NCBI GenBank assembly: GCA_016179965.1
Contig: JACPCF010000018.1
Location: forward strand, 1-39,837
Reading direction: 5' to 3'
DNA length: 39,837 nucleotides
Origin: Candidatus Rokuibacteriota bacterium
Lineage (GTDB): Bacteria; Methylomirabilota; Methylomirabilia; Rokubacteriales; CSP1-6
Position 1 is the stretch's first letter; each line of letters begins with the position of its first letter. This document shows positions 17,301 through 25,233 of the stretch, in pieces. A model generated the notes under the pieces. That model was not told the origin of the DNA. It did no database searches and saw only the letters and a list, made by a program, of their open reading frames with translations. Both the position numbers and the translations under genes were made by a program.

Positions 17301-18709
17301 TCGAAATTCCACGCGCCTTCCTCCCGCCGGAGGGCCCCCCGCGTGATCAGCCCTTTCAGCGTCTCCTCCACCAAGAGCGGAACGCCCGCGCTGACGTGGA
17401 ACAGTTGCTGGTGAAAGCGGGCCGGGAGAGGATGCCGCAGGAGGTCGGCGGCCATCTCCCCCACCTGGATCGGCGTGAGCCGGGAGAGGCTCACCCGCTC
17501 GAACTGGGGTGAGGCCTGGAAGTACGGCAGGAAGGCGGTGAGGGAGCGGAGCTTCGGCCCCCCCTCGGGCTCGTCGGGGAGGCCGGCCCCAGCCGTCGCG
17601 AACACGAGGATCCGTCCGTCCTCCCGGCTCAGGAGGTGGAGGAACGCTTCGAGGCTCGCCTCATCCGCCCAATCGAGATTCTCAAGGAGCACCAGCAGCG
17701 GGGTCCCTTCGGAGATGAAGCAGAGGAGATCCAGGATTGCGTGGAAGAGCTGGCGCCGGCGCTCCGGCGGGGAGATCGCCTCCGCCGCGCCCTTGCTCGG
17801 CGTGAGGAACGGGAGCACCGAGCTCAGGGCCGCCAGTTTGGGTCCCGCCAGCCGCGCCGTGATCGGAGGGATCAGCTCCGGAGCGCGGTCGAAGTACTCC
17901 TGGATGAGGGGGGCCAGGGCGCTGTACGGGACGGCCCGGTTCTGAGCCAGGCAGCCTCCATGGAGGAAGCGGAGGCCGGCGCTTCTGGCCAGCCCCGGCA
18001 CCTCGGCGAGCAGGCGGCTCTTGCCCAGGCCGTGTTCGCCCTCGATCACGACGAAGCGATTCCGCCCGGAGGGCGCCGCCGCGAGGAGCCGCGTGAACAG
18101 TTCCAGCTCTCGCTCCCGAGCCAGGAGGCGGGGGCGGTGAAGCTGCCGGAGGGCTTCCTTCTCCGTCGGGAGCCGCTCGCCCAGGTCGCGGCTGGCGAGG
18201 TTCTTCCCGCCGCGCTTCGCGTGAGCCAGCGCGCGGCGGACTTTCTCGATCAGGCCGGACGCGGTCTGCGCCTCCTCGGGGAACGTCGCCACGCCCAGGC
18301 TCGCCGTGATCGGAATGCCGCTCGCGGCGTGGGGAACGACAATGGGCTCGGCGGCGACCCGCGCTCGGATCTCGTCGGCGATGGGGCCGGCCGCCTCGCT
18401 GCCGATCCCCTCCAGGAAGACGAAGAACTCGTCGCCCGCGTAGCGGACGGCGTACCCGCCGCGGCGGCGCCCCTCCTGCAGCAGCAGGGCCACCTGGCGG
18501 AGCACCACGTCGCCGGCGAGCCGGCCGTGGGTCTCGTTGACCCGCTTGAAGTCATCGAGGTCAAGCAGGATCACCGACAGCGGGATCTTCTCGGAGGCCA
18601 GCCAGCCGAAGCGCTCCTTCAGGTACTGCGCCATGAACCACCAGTTGTAGAGCTGGGTGAGGCGGTCCAGGAAGATCAGCCGGGCGGGATCGCGCAGGGG
18701 GCTCGTCAT
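14357..18709 (-). CDS. Giant multidomain protein A: GGDEF (AGDEF) - STAND/AAA ATPase - duplicated ~100-aa domain - HEAT repeats (1450 aa)
   Basis: MTSPLRDPARLIFLDRLTQLYNWWFMAQYL...YAVRYAGDEFFVFLEG; Walker A GEHGLGKSRLL; DWADEASLEAFLHLL Walker B-like; C-terminal HEAT-like repeats. The 1869-aa ORF start upstream (19966) is rejected. Confidence 0.88.
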   Translation of the reverse strand: MTSPLRDPARLIFLDRLTQLYNWWFMAQYLKERFGWLASEKIPLSVILLDLDDFKRVNETHGRLAGDVVLRQVALLLQEGRRRGGYAVRYAGDEFFVFLEGIGSEAAGPIADEIRARVAAEPIVVPHAASGIPITASLGVATFPEEAQTASGLIEKVRRALAHAKRGGKNLASRDLGERLPTEKEALRQLHRPRLLARERELELFTRLLAAAPSGRNRFVVIEGEHGLGKSRLLAEVPGLARSAGLRFLHGGCLAQNRAVPYSALAPLIQEYFDRAPELIPPITARLAGPKLAALSSVLPFLTPSKGAAEAISPPERRRQLFHAILDLLCFISEGTPLLVLLENLDWADEASLEAFLHLLSREDGRILVFATAGAGLPDEPEGGPKLRSLTAFLPYFQASPQFERVSLSRLTPIQVGEMAADLLRHPLPARFHQQLFHVSAGVPLLVEETLKGLITRGALRREEGAWNFEQVTPEDFPTSGDEAIARRLENLDPETLEVVSEASVIGPDVDLAVLAEVLGQDPGETLDFVERGRRSGVFEATDPVADAGEIRFSNARLREIVHDGVDATHRRETHRKVAQVYERFAGPEPGEALGPIAYHFERSDDTGRASFYREKLQALRDWLFSPADVGEPGSGEGGGGKAAGVGAGTGVGAGPGGGVTGVGGGGEAGTVKVRIAEATQPLDEAALPVAVQFIKTLTLAAKNMRVFPEGSQLVREELASASAALLRLLEQHEAITLAEQRGALLANGKAVEGKALVAHAQDLLRFFRQHGIRSLTFVRGVIESEVQELVRILSGPSLGIPPEIAEWEAELISRGILYVGVFPAIYLATTKQVGGLPAGETVLDDEGMRLSAEVFRSLAGAVDNLRLYPPENELNVSIQERLERQAQVLLDRIPAVTLALAEDSIVINGVRANPKVFGITSPLLHKLLQESGLTSVTLARGVTRGDLEVFLTQLALPGTDDPMSPVALARALEEKGITTIQVGSRFYTAARASLTGGGRPGGPGGGQGGGAGSGGAAVAPGRTRSEEEKLFEQVAQWLDTPAAAPDLREEAIPAAVDSWLGSERKDLAKLLWERLMGGLADPMEGTRQRAASGLTLLLTVANVGTLAWLREMSLEALEKALVNETSPRVFQWEVRAAVEALKLMLRDGNLARAVSLAEALGRGQAGKPDQKKLLPLATAAVEKMAATGVFEPLLTALKGDDPTRREQSRAILAGLGEGALQFIVNVVTQEENAEVRKVAASLLRSLPGAGLRLLVPQLHPPTSAPVARRIVSVLDLVAPELGPDFFFLLAHPDVLVRAEFAGIVSRLPRPAALKFLERALGERDPNVLTGALECVRGLQARELVDSILRLMRRETPVEVLKTACLGLGQLKDERAVDPLVEVLQRRARFLGLVKGFHETVRAAAARALGELGSPEAQEALQTVLKDTSMAVRSTARLALLRLKQGRERR

Positions 18710-21700
18710 TTCTTCGCCTTGGCGTCGGCTTCCTGCTGCAGCCTGAGGAGGGCCAGGCGGGAGGCCGAGCGGACCGTCTTGCTCCGATCCCTGAGCGCCG
18801 CCTGCAGCGCCTCCTTGGCCTCCGGGAACGCCAGCTCGCCGAGGGAGCGGGCCGCGGTCGCGCGGATGCCCTCGGGGAGGCCCTTCACCAGACCGAAGAA
18901 GCGCGGCCGCTGCTCGAGAATCTCGAGGAGCGGGCTGACCGCGCGCTCGTCCTTCAGCCCTCCCAGACAGAGGCAGGCCATTCGCTGAACGTGCTGGCTC
19001 CGGGGATTTTCGAGGAGGCGGACCACGGCGTCCACGAGCTCGCCCCCTCGAAGCCCCCGCACGCATTCCAGGGCGCCCAGCACCACCTCGGACTTTCGCT
19101 GGCCGAGCGCCTGGCCGAGGAACCGCACGGCCTGCTCCCGGGAGAGCCGCGTCAGCGTCCTGGCCATCTCCGCCCGGACTTCCACCTCCGGGTGGCCGAG
19201 GAGGGGCAGGAACTCGGCTCCCAGCGCCGGGACGACGACGTCGAGTACCGCCACGATGCGGGTCAGCCGCTCCGTGGAGGTAGAGCGCTCCAGTTCCCGG
19301 ATCAACGGCCGCACGCTGGCCTCCCCCTGGGCGCGCAGGAGTCCGGCGGCGGCGCGGTAGATCTCCTCGTCCTTGCCTTCGAGGATCACCTGCAGCAGGA
19401 GCGGCACCGCGCCGGGACCCAGCCCGCCGAGGATGGCGCTCCCCTGCTGGCGCCGGGTCGGGTCGGGGTCCTTCAAGGCCTTCAGGACGGGCTCGATCGC
19501 GCCGGCGGCCGCCAGGGAATCCACGAGGCCCCGGACGGCGCTCTGAAACCGCTCGGCCTCGGGCCCCCGGCTCTGCGCCGTCCCGGCCACGGCCTCCGCG
19601 AGATGGGCCGCGCGGGCAAAATCGGCGGCGCTGAGGAGGCGCTTCAGGATCTCGGCCGCGAGCGTCACTTCGCCCTGGAAGGCCTCGAGCTGGGTTTCCT
19701 TCCTCGCGGCGTGGGACAGCGGCTCCAGGATCTGGGCCAGGAGCCACTCGCGGGATTCGTCTTCCGCCCGTCCGAGGGAGCGCGACAGGCCCTGAGCCGC
19801 CTTCCAGCGGAGTTTCCCGTCGGGCTCTGCCAGCGCGCCCGTCATCCGGCCGACCAGCCGCGTTGCCAGATCTTCCCGCCCGAGTCGCCGGAGCGCGCCC
19901 AGGGCCGTGGGGATCTCGTCCTGGATCTGAGGCTCCAGGAAGACCGCCAGGGGCTCCTGGAGCCACAGCGTCGCCTGGCGGATCGTCTGCTCCGCCTGGG
20001 AGACTTCGGGGGCCGGCGCCTCGGGCGGAATCTCTGCGCGCGGGGGCTCGGGTTCAGGGAATTCCGACGTGTCCAGCCGCTCGGCCGCCGCGTACATGCG
20101 GGTGCCGACCTCGATCGTCGTGATCCCGCGCCCTTCGAGCAGGCTCCGCCAGGAGGCCGGGGTCGGCTGCGGTTCCTCCAGCGGCTGGGCCAGCTGCGTC
20201 AGGAACGCGCGAAGCTCCTCCCGGGTGACGCCCCGCCGGATGGTCAGGCTCGTGAGGTCGTTGTCCTGCATGAGGCGCTCCAGGATCTCGATCGTAATCC
20301 CGAACAGCCGGGGGTTCGGCCGGGTGGCGTTGACGACGATGGTGCCCTCCGCCATCCCGACCGTCAGGCTCGGGATGCGCGTGAAGAGCGCCTGGGTTTG
20401 GCGCTGCAGCTGGTCGAGGGTGAGCGTGATCAGCTCGCTCTCGGGCGGGTAGAGCCGGATGTTGTCCACCGAGGCCGCCAGGGCGCGGAGGACGTCGCGC
20501 ACCAGCGCCAGGGTCGGATCGTCGAGGCGGACCTCCTTCTGCTCGCGGCGCCAGACGGCCCTCCCCTCTCCGGCCGCGAGATAGATGACGGGGAAGATGC
20601 GCACGTGGCTGATCTTCTCGGCCTTGAGGCGCTGCTCCCAGAATTCCAGGTCGTGCTGGACGCCGGCGGAGGGCCCGCTCAGGATCTTGAGCATGCCCAT
20701 CACGTCGGTCCGCGTCGTGCCGCGCTCGAAGGTGCAGCGGCGGATCCCGTGCTCCGCGTACACCCGCAGGAGGTCCTGGGCGACCGGGAGGATCCCCTTG
20801 GCCTCGACGGCCTGGCCGTTGATCTGAAGGGCCTGGCTTTCCTCCGCGAAAGTCACGGCCTCGACCCGCTTGAGGAGTTCCAGCAGCGCCCCCGTGGCCG
20901 CGACCACGCCGTCCAGCACGAGCTGGCTCCCCTCGGGGTACACCCGCATGTTCTTCACGGCGACGGTCAGGGCGCGGAGGAACCGCTCCGCCAGCGGCCA
21001 GGACTGCTCGTCCAGCGGCGGCGCCGTCTCGGCGGCCCCGACCTTCAGACTCAGCTCCCGGGCGATCTCCTCCACCGAGAAGAGCTGGCCCGAGAGCTCC
21101 TGGACCCGCTGGCGGTAGAACTTCCCCTTTGCCGCGTCGTCCGAGCGCTCGAAGTGGTACGCCAGCGGCCCCAGCACCTTGTCCACCCGATCCCCCGCCA
21201 GCCGCTCGGCCACCTCGCCCACGGTGCGGTGCGTCTTCCGGCGATTGTCCTGGTCGAGGTTGGAGTACACGATCTGCTGGAAGCACTGGCTCAGGAAGCG
21301 CACCTCGTCCTCGTCCACCAGCGGTCCGGGCTCCTCGAACACCCGGCGCTTCTTCCCCTGATCCACCAATTGCTGCGTCTCCCCGGGATTCTTCCCCAGC
21401 ACGCCCGCCAGCACCGCCACGTCCACGTGGGGGCCCACGACCGCCGCCTTGCCGATCATGGTGTGGATCTCCTGGTCGAGCGCCTCGAGCCCTCCGAGCA
21501 CCGCCGCTTCCAGGGAGGCGGGCACCGTGGCAGGCTCGACGGCGTCGAGGTTCCACATCCCGTCCGTGGTCTTCAGCAGGCCCTTGGTGATGAGTCCCTT
21601 GAGCGTTTCCTCCACGAAGAGTGGGATCCCCTCGCTGGCGTCGTAGAGGCGCTGGAAGAACGCGGGGGACGCGGTGTGACGCTGGAGGATCTCGGTCACC

Positions 21701-22953
21701 ATCTCGGTGACATGGGCGAGGGGAAGCGACCCGAGCCCCACCCTCAGGAAGTTCTGTGACTGGCGGAGGAGCGCGAAGAGACGGGCCAGGGGGAGCGGAC
21801 CCCCCTCCTGCCGGGCCAGGGTCTCGGACTGGGCGGCGGCGTAGACGATCACCTTCCCTTCCTCCCGATCCAGCAGGCGGTAGAAGACCTCGAGGCTCGC
21901 CTCGTCCACGAAGTGGAGATCGTCGAGGAAGAGCAGGAGGGGCGCCTGCTCGGAGAGCTGGCACAGGAGATCTCCCATTCCGTGGAAGAGGAGGCTCCGT
22001 CGGTCCTCCGGAGCCAGGCCCTCCCCCGCCCCATCGGACGGGCCCAGGGCGGGGATGAGCGTCCCGAGCTCCTTCACCGTCTGAGCCGACAGCCGGGTTC
22101 GGACCGTATCCCGCAGCTGCGGCTCCCGGGTCAGGCAATCAGCCAGGATCCGGGTGAGGCTGCTGTAGGGAATGGCGCGGTGGGAGTCCAGGCAACGGCC
22201 GAAGAAGCACCGAAGCCGGCGTCCGGCGGCGCGGCGCATCACTTCGAGCAGGAGGCGGGTCTTTCCCAGCCCCCGGTTCGCCTCCACGAGGAGGAAGCGG
22301 TTCTTCCGCTCGGCCCCCTCGGCGAGCGGTCGCTCCAGCTCCGCCAGGGCGTCGTCCCGGCCGACCAGGCGGGGACACGGAAACCGCTTGAGGATCTCCA
22401 CCTCCGGCGGCAGCGCCCAGCCGCCCGCCCGGCTCACGCAGTTCTTTCCGGCGCGCTTGGAGCGGTAGAGGGCCTGGTCGGCGGCCTCGATGAGCTCGGA
22501 GGGCGACGGGGCGTCCTCGGGATAGGCGGCGACGCCGAGGCTGATCCGGACCGGGATTCCGTCCGGCGCCTTCTCCGTGGTGAACCGCTCGGTGTTAACC
22601 CGTTCGCGGATTCCCTCCGCCACCTTCACGCCTTCGGCGGCGTCGGCCCCCTCGAGGAAGGCGAAGAACTCGTCTCCGGCGAAGCGGATGGCGTACGCGT
22701 TGGCGGGCAGCGAGGCGCGGATCAGGTCGGCGAGGCGCTTGAGGATGAGGTCGCCGTCGAGATGCCCGTAGGTGTCGTTGACCTGCTTGAAGCCGTCCAG
22801 GTCCAGCATGATGACGGACAGCGGGGTGCGGTCGCGCGCGAGCTGGTCCAGGCGCTCCCGCAGATACTGCCGCATGAACCGCCGGTTGTAGAGCCCGGTC
22901 AGCTCATCGACGAATATGAGCCGTGAGGCCTCGCGAATCGCCGAGAGATCCAT
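18706..22953 (-). CDS. Giant multidomain protein B, paralog of A: GGDEF - STAND/AAA ATPase - duplicated ~100-aa domain - HEAT repeats (1415 aa)
   Basis: MDLSAIREASRLIFVDELTGLYNRRFMRQYLRERLDQLARDRTPLSVIMLDLDGFKQVNDTYGH...YAIRFAGDEFFAFLEG; Walker A-like ANRGLGKTRLL; FLDDLHFVDEASLEVFYRLL; C-terminal HEAT repeats; stop overlaps the start of protein A (ATGA). Confidence 0.9.
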   Translation of the reverse strand: MDLSAIREASRLIFVDELTGLYNRRFMRQYLRERLDQLARDRTPLSVIMLDLDGFKQVNDTYGHLDGDLILKRLADLIRASLPANAYAIRFAGDEFFAFLEGADAAEGVKVAEGIRERVNTERFTTEKAPDGIPVRISLGVAAYPEDAPSPSELIEAADQALYRSKRAGKNCVSRAGGWALPPEVEILKRFPCPRLVGRDDALAELERPLAEGAERKNRFLLVEANRGLGKTRLLLEVMRRAAGRRLRCFFGRCLDSHRAIPYSSLTRILADCLTREPQLRDTVRTRLSAQTVKELGTLIPALGPSDGAGEGLAPEDRRSLLFHGMGDLLCQLSEQAPLLLFLDDLHFVDEASLEVFYRLLDREEGKVIVYAAAQSETLARQEGGPLPLARLFALLRQSQNFLRVGLGSLPLAHVTEMVTEILQRHTASPAFFQRLYDASEGIPLFVEETLKGLITKGLLKTTDGMWNLDAVEPATVPASLEAAVLGGLEALDQEIHTMIGKAAVVGPHVDVAVLAGVLGKNPGETQQLVDQGKKRRVFEEPGPLVDEDEVRFLSQCFQQIVYSNLDQDNRRKTHRTVGEVAERLAGDRVDKVLGPLAYHFERSDDAAKGKFYRQRVQELSGQLFSVEEIARELSLKVGAAETAPPLDEQSWPLAERFLRALTVAVKNMRVYPEGSQLVLDGVVAATGALLELLKRVEAVTFAEESQALQINGQAVEAKGILPVAQDLLRVYAEHGIRRCTFERGTTRTDVMGMLKILSGPSAGVQHDLEFWEQRLKAEKISHVRIFPVIYLAAGEGRAVWRREQKEVRLDDPTLALVRDVLRALAASVDNIRLYPPESELITLTLDQLQRQTQALFTRIPSLTVGMAEGTIVVNATRPNPRLFGITIEILERLMQDNDLTSLTIRRGVTREELRAFLTQLAQPLEEPQPTPASWRSLLEGRGITTIEVGTRMYAAAERLDTSEFPEPEPPRAEIPPEAPAPEVSQAEQTIRQATLWLQEPLAVFLEPQIQDEIPTALGALRRLGREDLATRLVGRMTGALAEPDGKLRWKAAQGLSRSLGRAEDESREWLLAQILEPLSHAARKETQLEAFQGEVTLAAEILKRLLSAADFARAAHLAEAVAGTAQSRGPEAERFQSAVRGLVDSLAAAGAIEPVLKALKDPDPTRRQQGSAILGGLGPGAVPLLLQVILEGKDEEIYRAAAGLLRAQGEASVRPLIRELERSTSTERLTRIVAVLDVVVPALGAEFLPLLGHPEVEVRAEMARTLTRLSREQAVRFLGQALGQRKSEVVLGALECVRGLRGGELVDAVVRLLENPRSQHVQRMACLCLGGLKDERAVSPLLEILEQRPRFFGLVKGLPEGIRATAARSLGELAFPEAKEALQAALRDRSKTVRSASRLALLRLQQEADAKAKK

Positions 22954-22967
22954 CGTGTGTTGAAAAT

Positions 22968-23022
22968 CCCTCGATGCACCAACCGTGCCAGAATGGCCGG
23001 GCTGCCGGCCGTGCATCAAGGG
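22968..23022 (-). promoter_or_regulatory. Structured 5' leader upstream of the giant GGDEF gene pair
   Basis: CCCTCGATGCAC (22968-22979) / GTGCATCAAGGG (23011-23022), 11/12 complementary, enclosing GGCCGG-cagc-CCGGCC; proximal arm 14 nt from the ATG and contains GAGGG on the mRNA strand. Confidence 0.45.
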
Positions 23023-23035
23023 GCTCTGAGAACCC

Positions 23036-23058
23036 CAGGAGGGGTATCTAACCTCCTG
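23036..23058 (-). terminator. Hairpin CAGGAGG-N9-CCTCCTG, possible terminator downstream of the MetE-like gene
   Basis: 7-bp perfect stem with 9-nt loop in the 163-bp intergenic spacer. Confidence 0.3.
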
Positions 23059-23116
23059 CCGCCCCTTGGGCGTCACACCTATTGTGCATTTTTGGCAGCT
23101 GATGGCCCAAGATGTC

Positions 23117-24118
23117 CTACGCGAGTTCGGTTCGGAGCTCGCGGACCGCTGTCAGCATGGTCTCGAGCTTTCTACGGCTCTCCTCCACGGTTCGGGTCTT
23201 CAGCCCGCAGTCCGGGTCCACCCACACGCGCTCCGGCGTGAGGACGCGGACGCCGCGCATGACCCGTGCCTTGATCTCGGTCGGCGTTTCGATCCGGTGA
23301 TTGTGGACATCCAGGACGCCGAGGGAGAGATCCTTCGTGAAGGGATCCTTCTCGAAGATCTTAAGCAGGTCGAGCGCGCTGTTCGAGATGGCCAGGTCGA
23401 GGTTGTCCACGGGGAGCTCCAGCATGTCCGGGTAGATCGTCTCGAAGGCGCCGTAGCAGGCGTGGGTGATGAAGTAGGCGGGCAGCCCGTCCACGGTGAG
23501 GTGCATAGCCTCGATGGCGAAGGATAGCTCCTCCTGTCGGACCGAGATGGCCGGCTCGTCGATCTGGATGATCCGAGCACCTGCCTCGATCAGGGCCTCG
23601 GCTTCCTTGCGGAGCTCCCCGGCCAGGGCCAGGCACGCCGACTTCCGGTCCCGGTAGTGGTCGTTGAACGACCAGTCCATGACCGTGTAGGGGCCGGTGA
23701 GCATTCCTTTCACGGGCTTCTTGGTGAGGCTCTGAGTCCACCGCCACCACTGGACGGTCATGGGGCCGGGCCACTTCACCTCCCCCACGATCGCCGGCTT
23801 GTGGTAGTAGCGGTTGCCGTACGACCGGACCAGGCCACCCGTCTGGAACCCCCCCATGAGCTCGGCAAAATAAGCCACCATGTCGCCCCGGTACTGCTCG
23901 CCGTCCACGAGGACGTCGAGCCCGATCTCCTCCTGGGTGCGGATCCAGAACTCCGTCGCTCGCTTCTCCAGCGTCTCCAGCTCGGCCCGCGTGATCTGGT
24001 TCCGCGTGTACTTCGTCCGGGCCTCGGCGAGCTCCGGGGTCTTCGGGAAGCTCCCCACCGTGCTGGTTGGGAGCAGCGGCAGCTCCACGCCGAGGCGCTT
24101 CAGCTTCTCGCGGCTCAT
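23117..24118 (-). CDS. Core-MetE / cobalamin-independent methionine synthase C-terminal-domain family protein (paralog 1)
   Basis: LPLLPTSTVGSFPKTPELAEARTKY, DVLVDGEQYRGDMVAYFAELMGGF, VKGMLTGPYTVMDWSF, QIDEPAISVRQEEL, YFITHACYGAF, VWVDPDCGLKTRTVEESRRKL. Confidence 0.88.
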   Translation of the reverse strand: MSREKLKRLGVELPLLPTSTVGSFPKTPELAEARTKYTRNQITRAELETLEKRATEFWIRTQEEIGLDVLVDGEQYRGDMVAYFAELMGGFQTGGLVRSYGNRYYHKPAIVGEVKWPGPMTVQWWRWTQSLTKKPVKGMLTGPYTVMDWSFNDHYRDRKSACLALAGELRKEAEALIEAGARIIQIDEPAISVRQEELSFAIEAMHLTVDGLPAYFITHACYGAFETIYPDMLELPVDNLDLAISNSALDLLKIFEKDPFTKDLSLGVLDVHNHRIETPTEIKARVMRGVRVLTPERVWVDPDCGLKTRTVEESRRKLETMLTAVRELRTELA

Positions 24119-24124
24119 GCTAAT

Positions 24125-24200
24125 CCTCGGAGGGGGGGCTCCGCCCCCCTTCCGATGCCTCCCCCCGTGGGTTGCGCGGGCCAAGCCCGCGCTCGAACAG
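24125..24200 (-). repeat. Bipartite hairpin repeat, copy A
   Basis: Minus strand: CTGTTCGAGCGCGGGCTTGGCCCGCGCAACCCACGGGGGGAGGCATCGGAAGGGGGGCGGAGCCCCCCCTCCGAGG. Confidence 0.8.
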
Positions 24201-24236
24201 GCGCGAGGTATGGCCGTTGCGTTGACATGGGGTGGC

Positions 24237-25223
24237 TCATGATCGTCCTCCGAGGTAAGCGTCCCTCAAGCGTTTCAGGGTCTCCAGCTTGAGACGGGCG
24301 CGCTCGCGCGGGAGGAACTCGAGCCCGCAGGACGGCATGAGATACGTCGGCCCCGTCTTGAGCGCGGGGAGGATCGCGTCGAGGACGGGGAACACGCTCT
24401 CCCGCGTTTCCAGCTTCGTGTTCCGGGCGTCGATCAGGCCGAGAGCCAGCGGCTTGGCCGAGCCGAGATCGGCGATCAGGGCCGGGAGCTTCGGGCTGTA
24501 GGTGAAGTCGAGGCCGAGCGCGTCCACGGGGAGGGCCTGGAGGTCCCGGTAGAGCGGCGCGACGTCTCCGAAGGGGGTGTGGAGGAGGAGCCGCGCCGCC
24601 CCGCGCTCACGCCCCACCACCGCCAGGGCCGCCTCGAGCACGTTCAGGTTCTCGGGGTGACGGACGATCGCCGGCTCATCGAGCTGGATCAGCTGCGCCC
24701 CGGCGCGGCTCAACTCCCCGACCTCGGCCGCGAGCACCTCGGCGTAGGCCAGCGCCAGCTCATGAACGGAGCGGTAGCCGGCTTCCACGATCGAGCCCCG
24801 AGCGAGCGTGTAGGGCCCGGTGAGCACGGGTTTGACGGGCCGTGACGAGACCGAGCGGGCGAACTCGTACTCCGGGAGAAGAATGGGCCCCCGGCGTCGG
24901 AGGCGACCCTTCACCACCGGCTGGCGAAAGTAGAAGTTGGTGTCGAAGAGGCGAAGGAGGCCGTTGATCTCCACTCCCTCCACCCCCCGCGCGAAATGCG
25001 AGTAGGGATCGTACCAGCGGATCAGCCCGTCGGTGACCACCTCGATGCCCGCCTCGATCTGCTCCCGGATCACCCCGGCGACCACCTCGTCCTCGACCTT
25101 CCTGAGCTCCTCAGCGCTGATGTCTCCCCGTTCGCGCTGGGCGTAGGCGCGCCGGTGTCGTTGGAGGTCGGGCACGTCGCCGATCCGGGGGTAACTCCCC
25201 GCGGTGCTCAGAATCAGCTGCAT
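24237..25223 (-). CDS. Core-MetE / methionine synthase C-terminal-domain family protein (paralog 2)
   Basis: LILSTAGSYPRIGDVPDLQRHRRAY, EAGIEVVTDGLIRWYDPYSHFARGVEG, KPVLTGPYTLARGS, LIQLDEPAIVRHPENL, TYLMPSCGLEFLPRERARLKLETLKRL. Confidence 0.85.
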   Translation of the reverse strand: MQLILSTAGSYPRIGDVPDLQRHRRAYAQRERGDISAEELRKVEDEVVAGVIREQIEAGIEVVTDGLIRWYDPYSHFARGVEGVEINGLLRLFDTNFYFRQPVVKGRLRRRGPILLPEYEFARSVSSRPVKPVLTGPYTLARGSIVEAGYRSVHELALAYAEVLAAEVGELSRAGAQLIQLDEPAIVRHPENLNVLEAALAVVGRERGAARLLLHTPFGDVAPLYRDLQALPVDALGLDFTYSPKLPALIADLGSAKPLALGLIDARNTKLETRESVFPVLDAILPALKTGPTYLMPSCGLEFLPRERARLKLETLKRLRDAYLGGRS

Positions 25224-25233
25224 TCGGCTCTCC

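Noticed and set aside
18710-19966. N-terminal extension of the 14357..19966 ORF (1869 aa)
   Set aside because: It is an out-of-frame shadow of the paralogous giant gene; Arg/Gly/Pro-rich with no domain. The real start is the ATG at 18709 (MTSPLRDPARLIFLDRLTQLYN), overlapping the upstream stop.
18991-21759. 922-aa plus-strand ORF (and similar antisense ORFs 14930..17512, 34081..36408, 4736..5983, 12644..13567)
   Set aside because: Antisense open frames typical of high-GC genes; composition is E/R/G/H/P-rich, no recognisable domain, and the opposite strand encodes clear conserved proteins.
20054-22138. 694-aa minus-strand ORF
   Set aside because: Out-of-frame R/G/P-rich translation inside giant protein B.
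22954-23116. c-di-GMP riboswitch (GEMM) upstream of the GGDEF genes
   Set aside because: The spacer is structured, but I could not find the conserved GEMM core; left as an unclassified leader.
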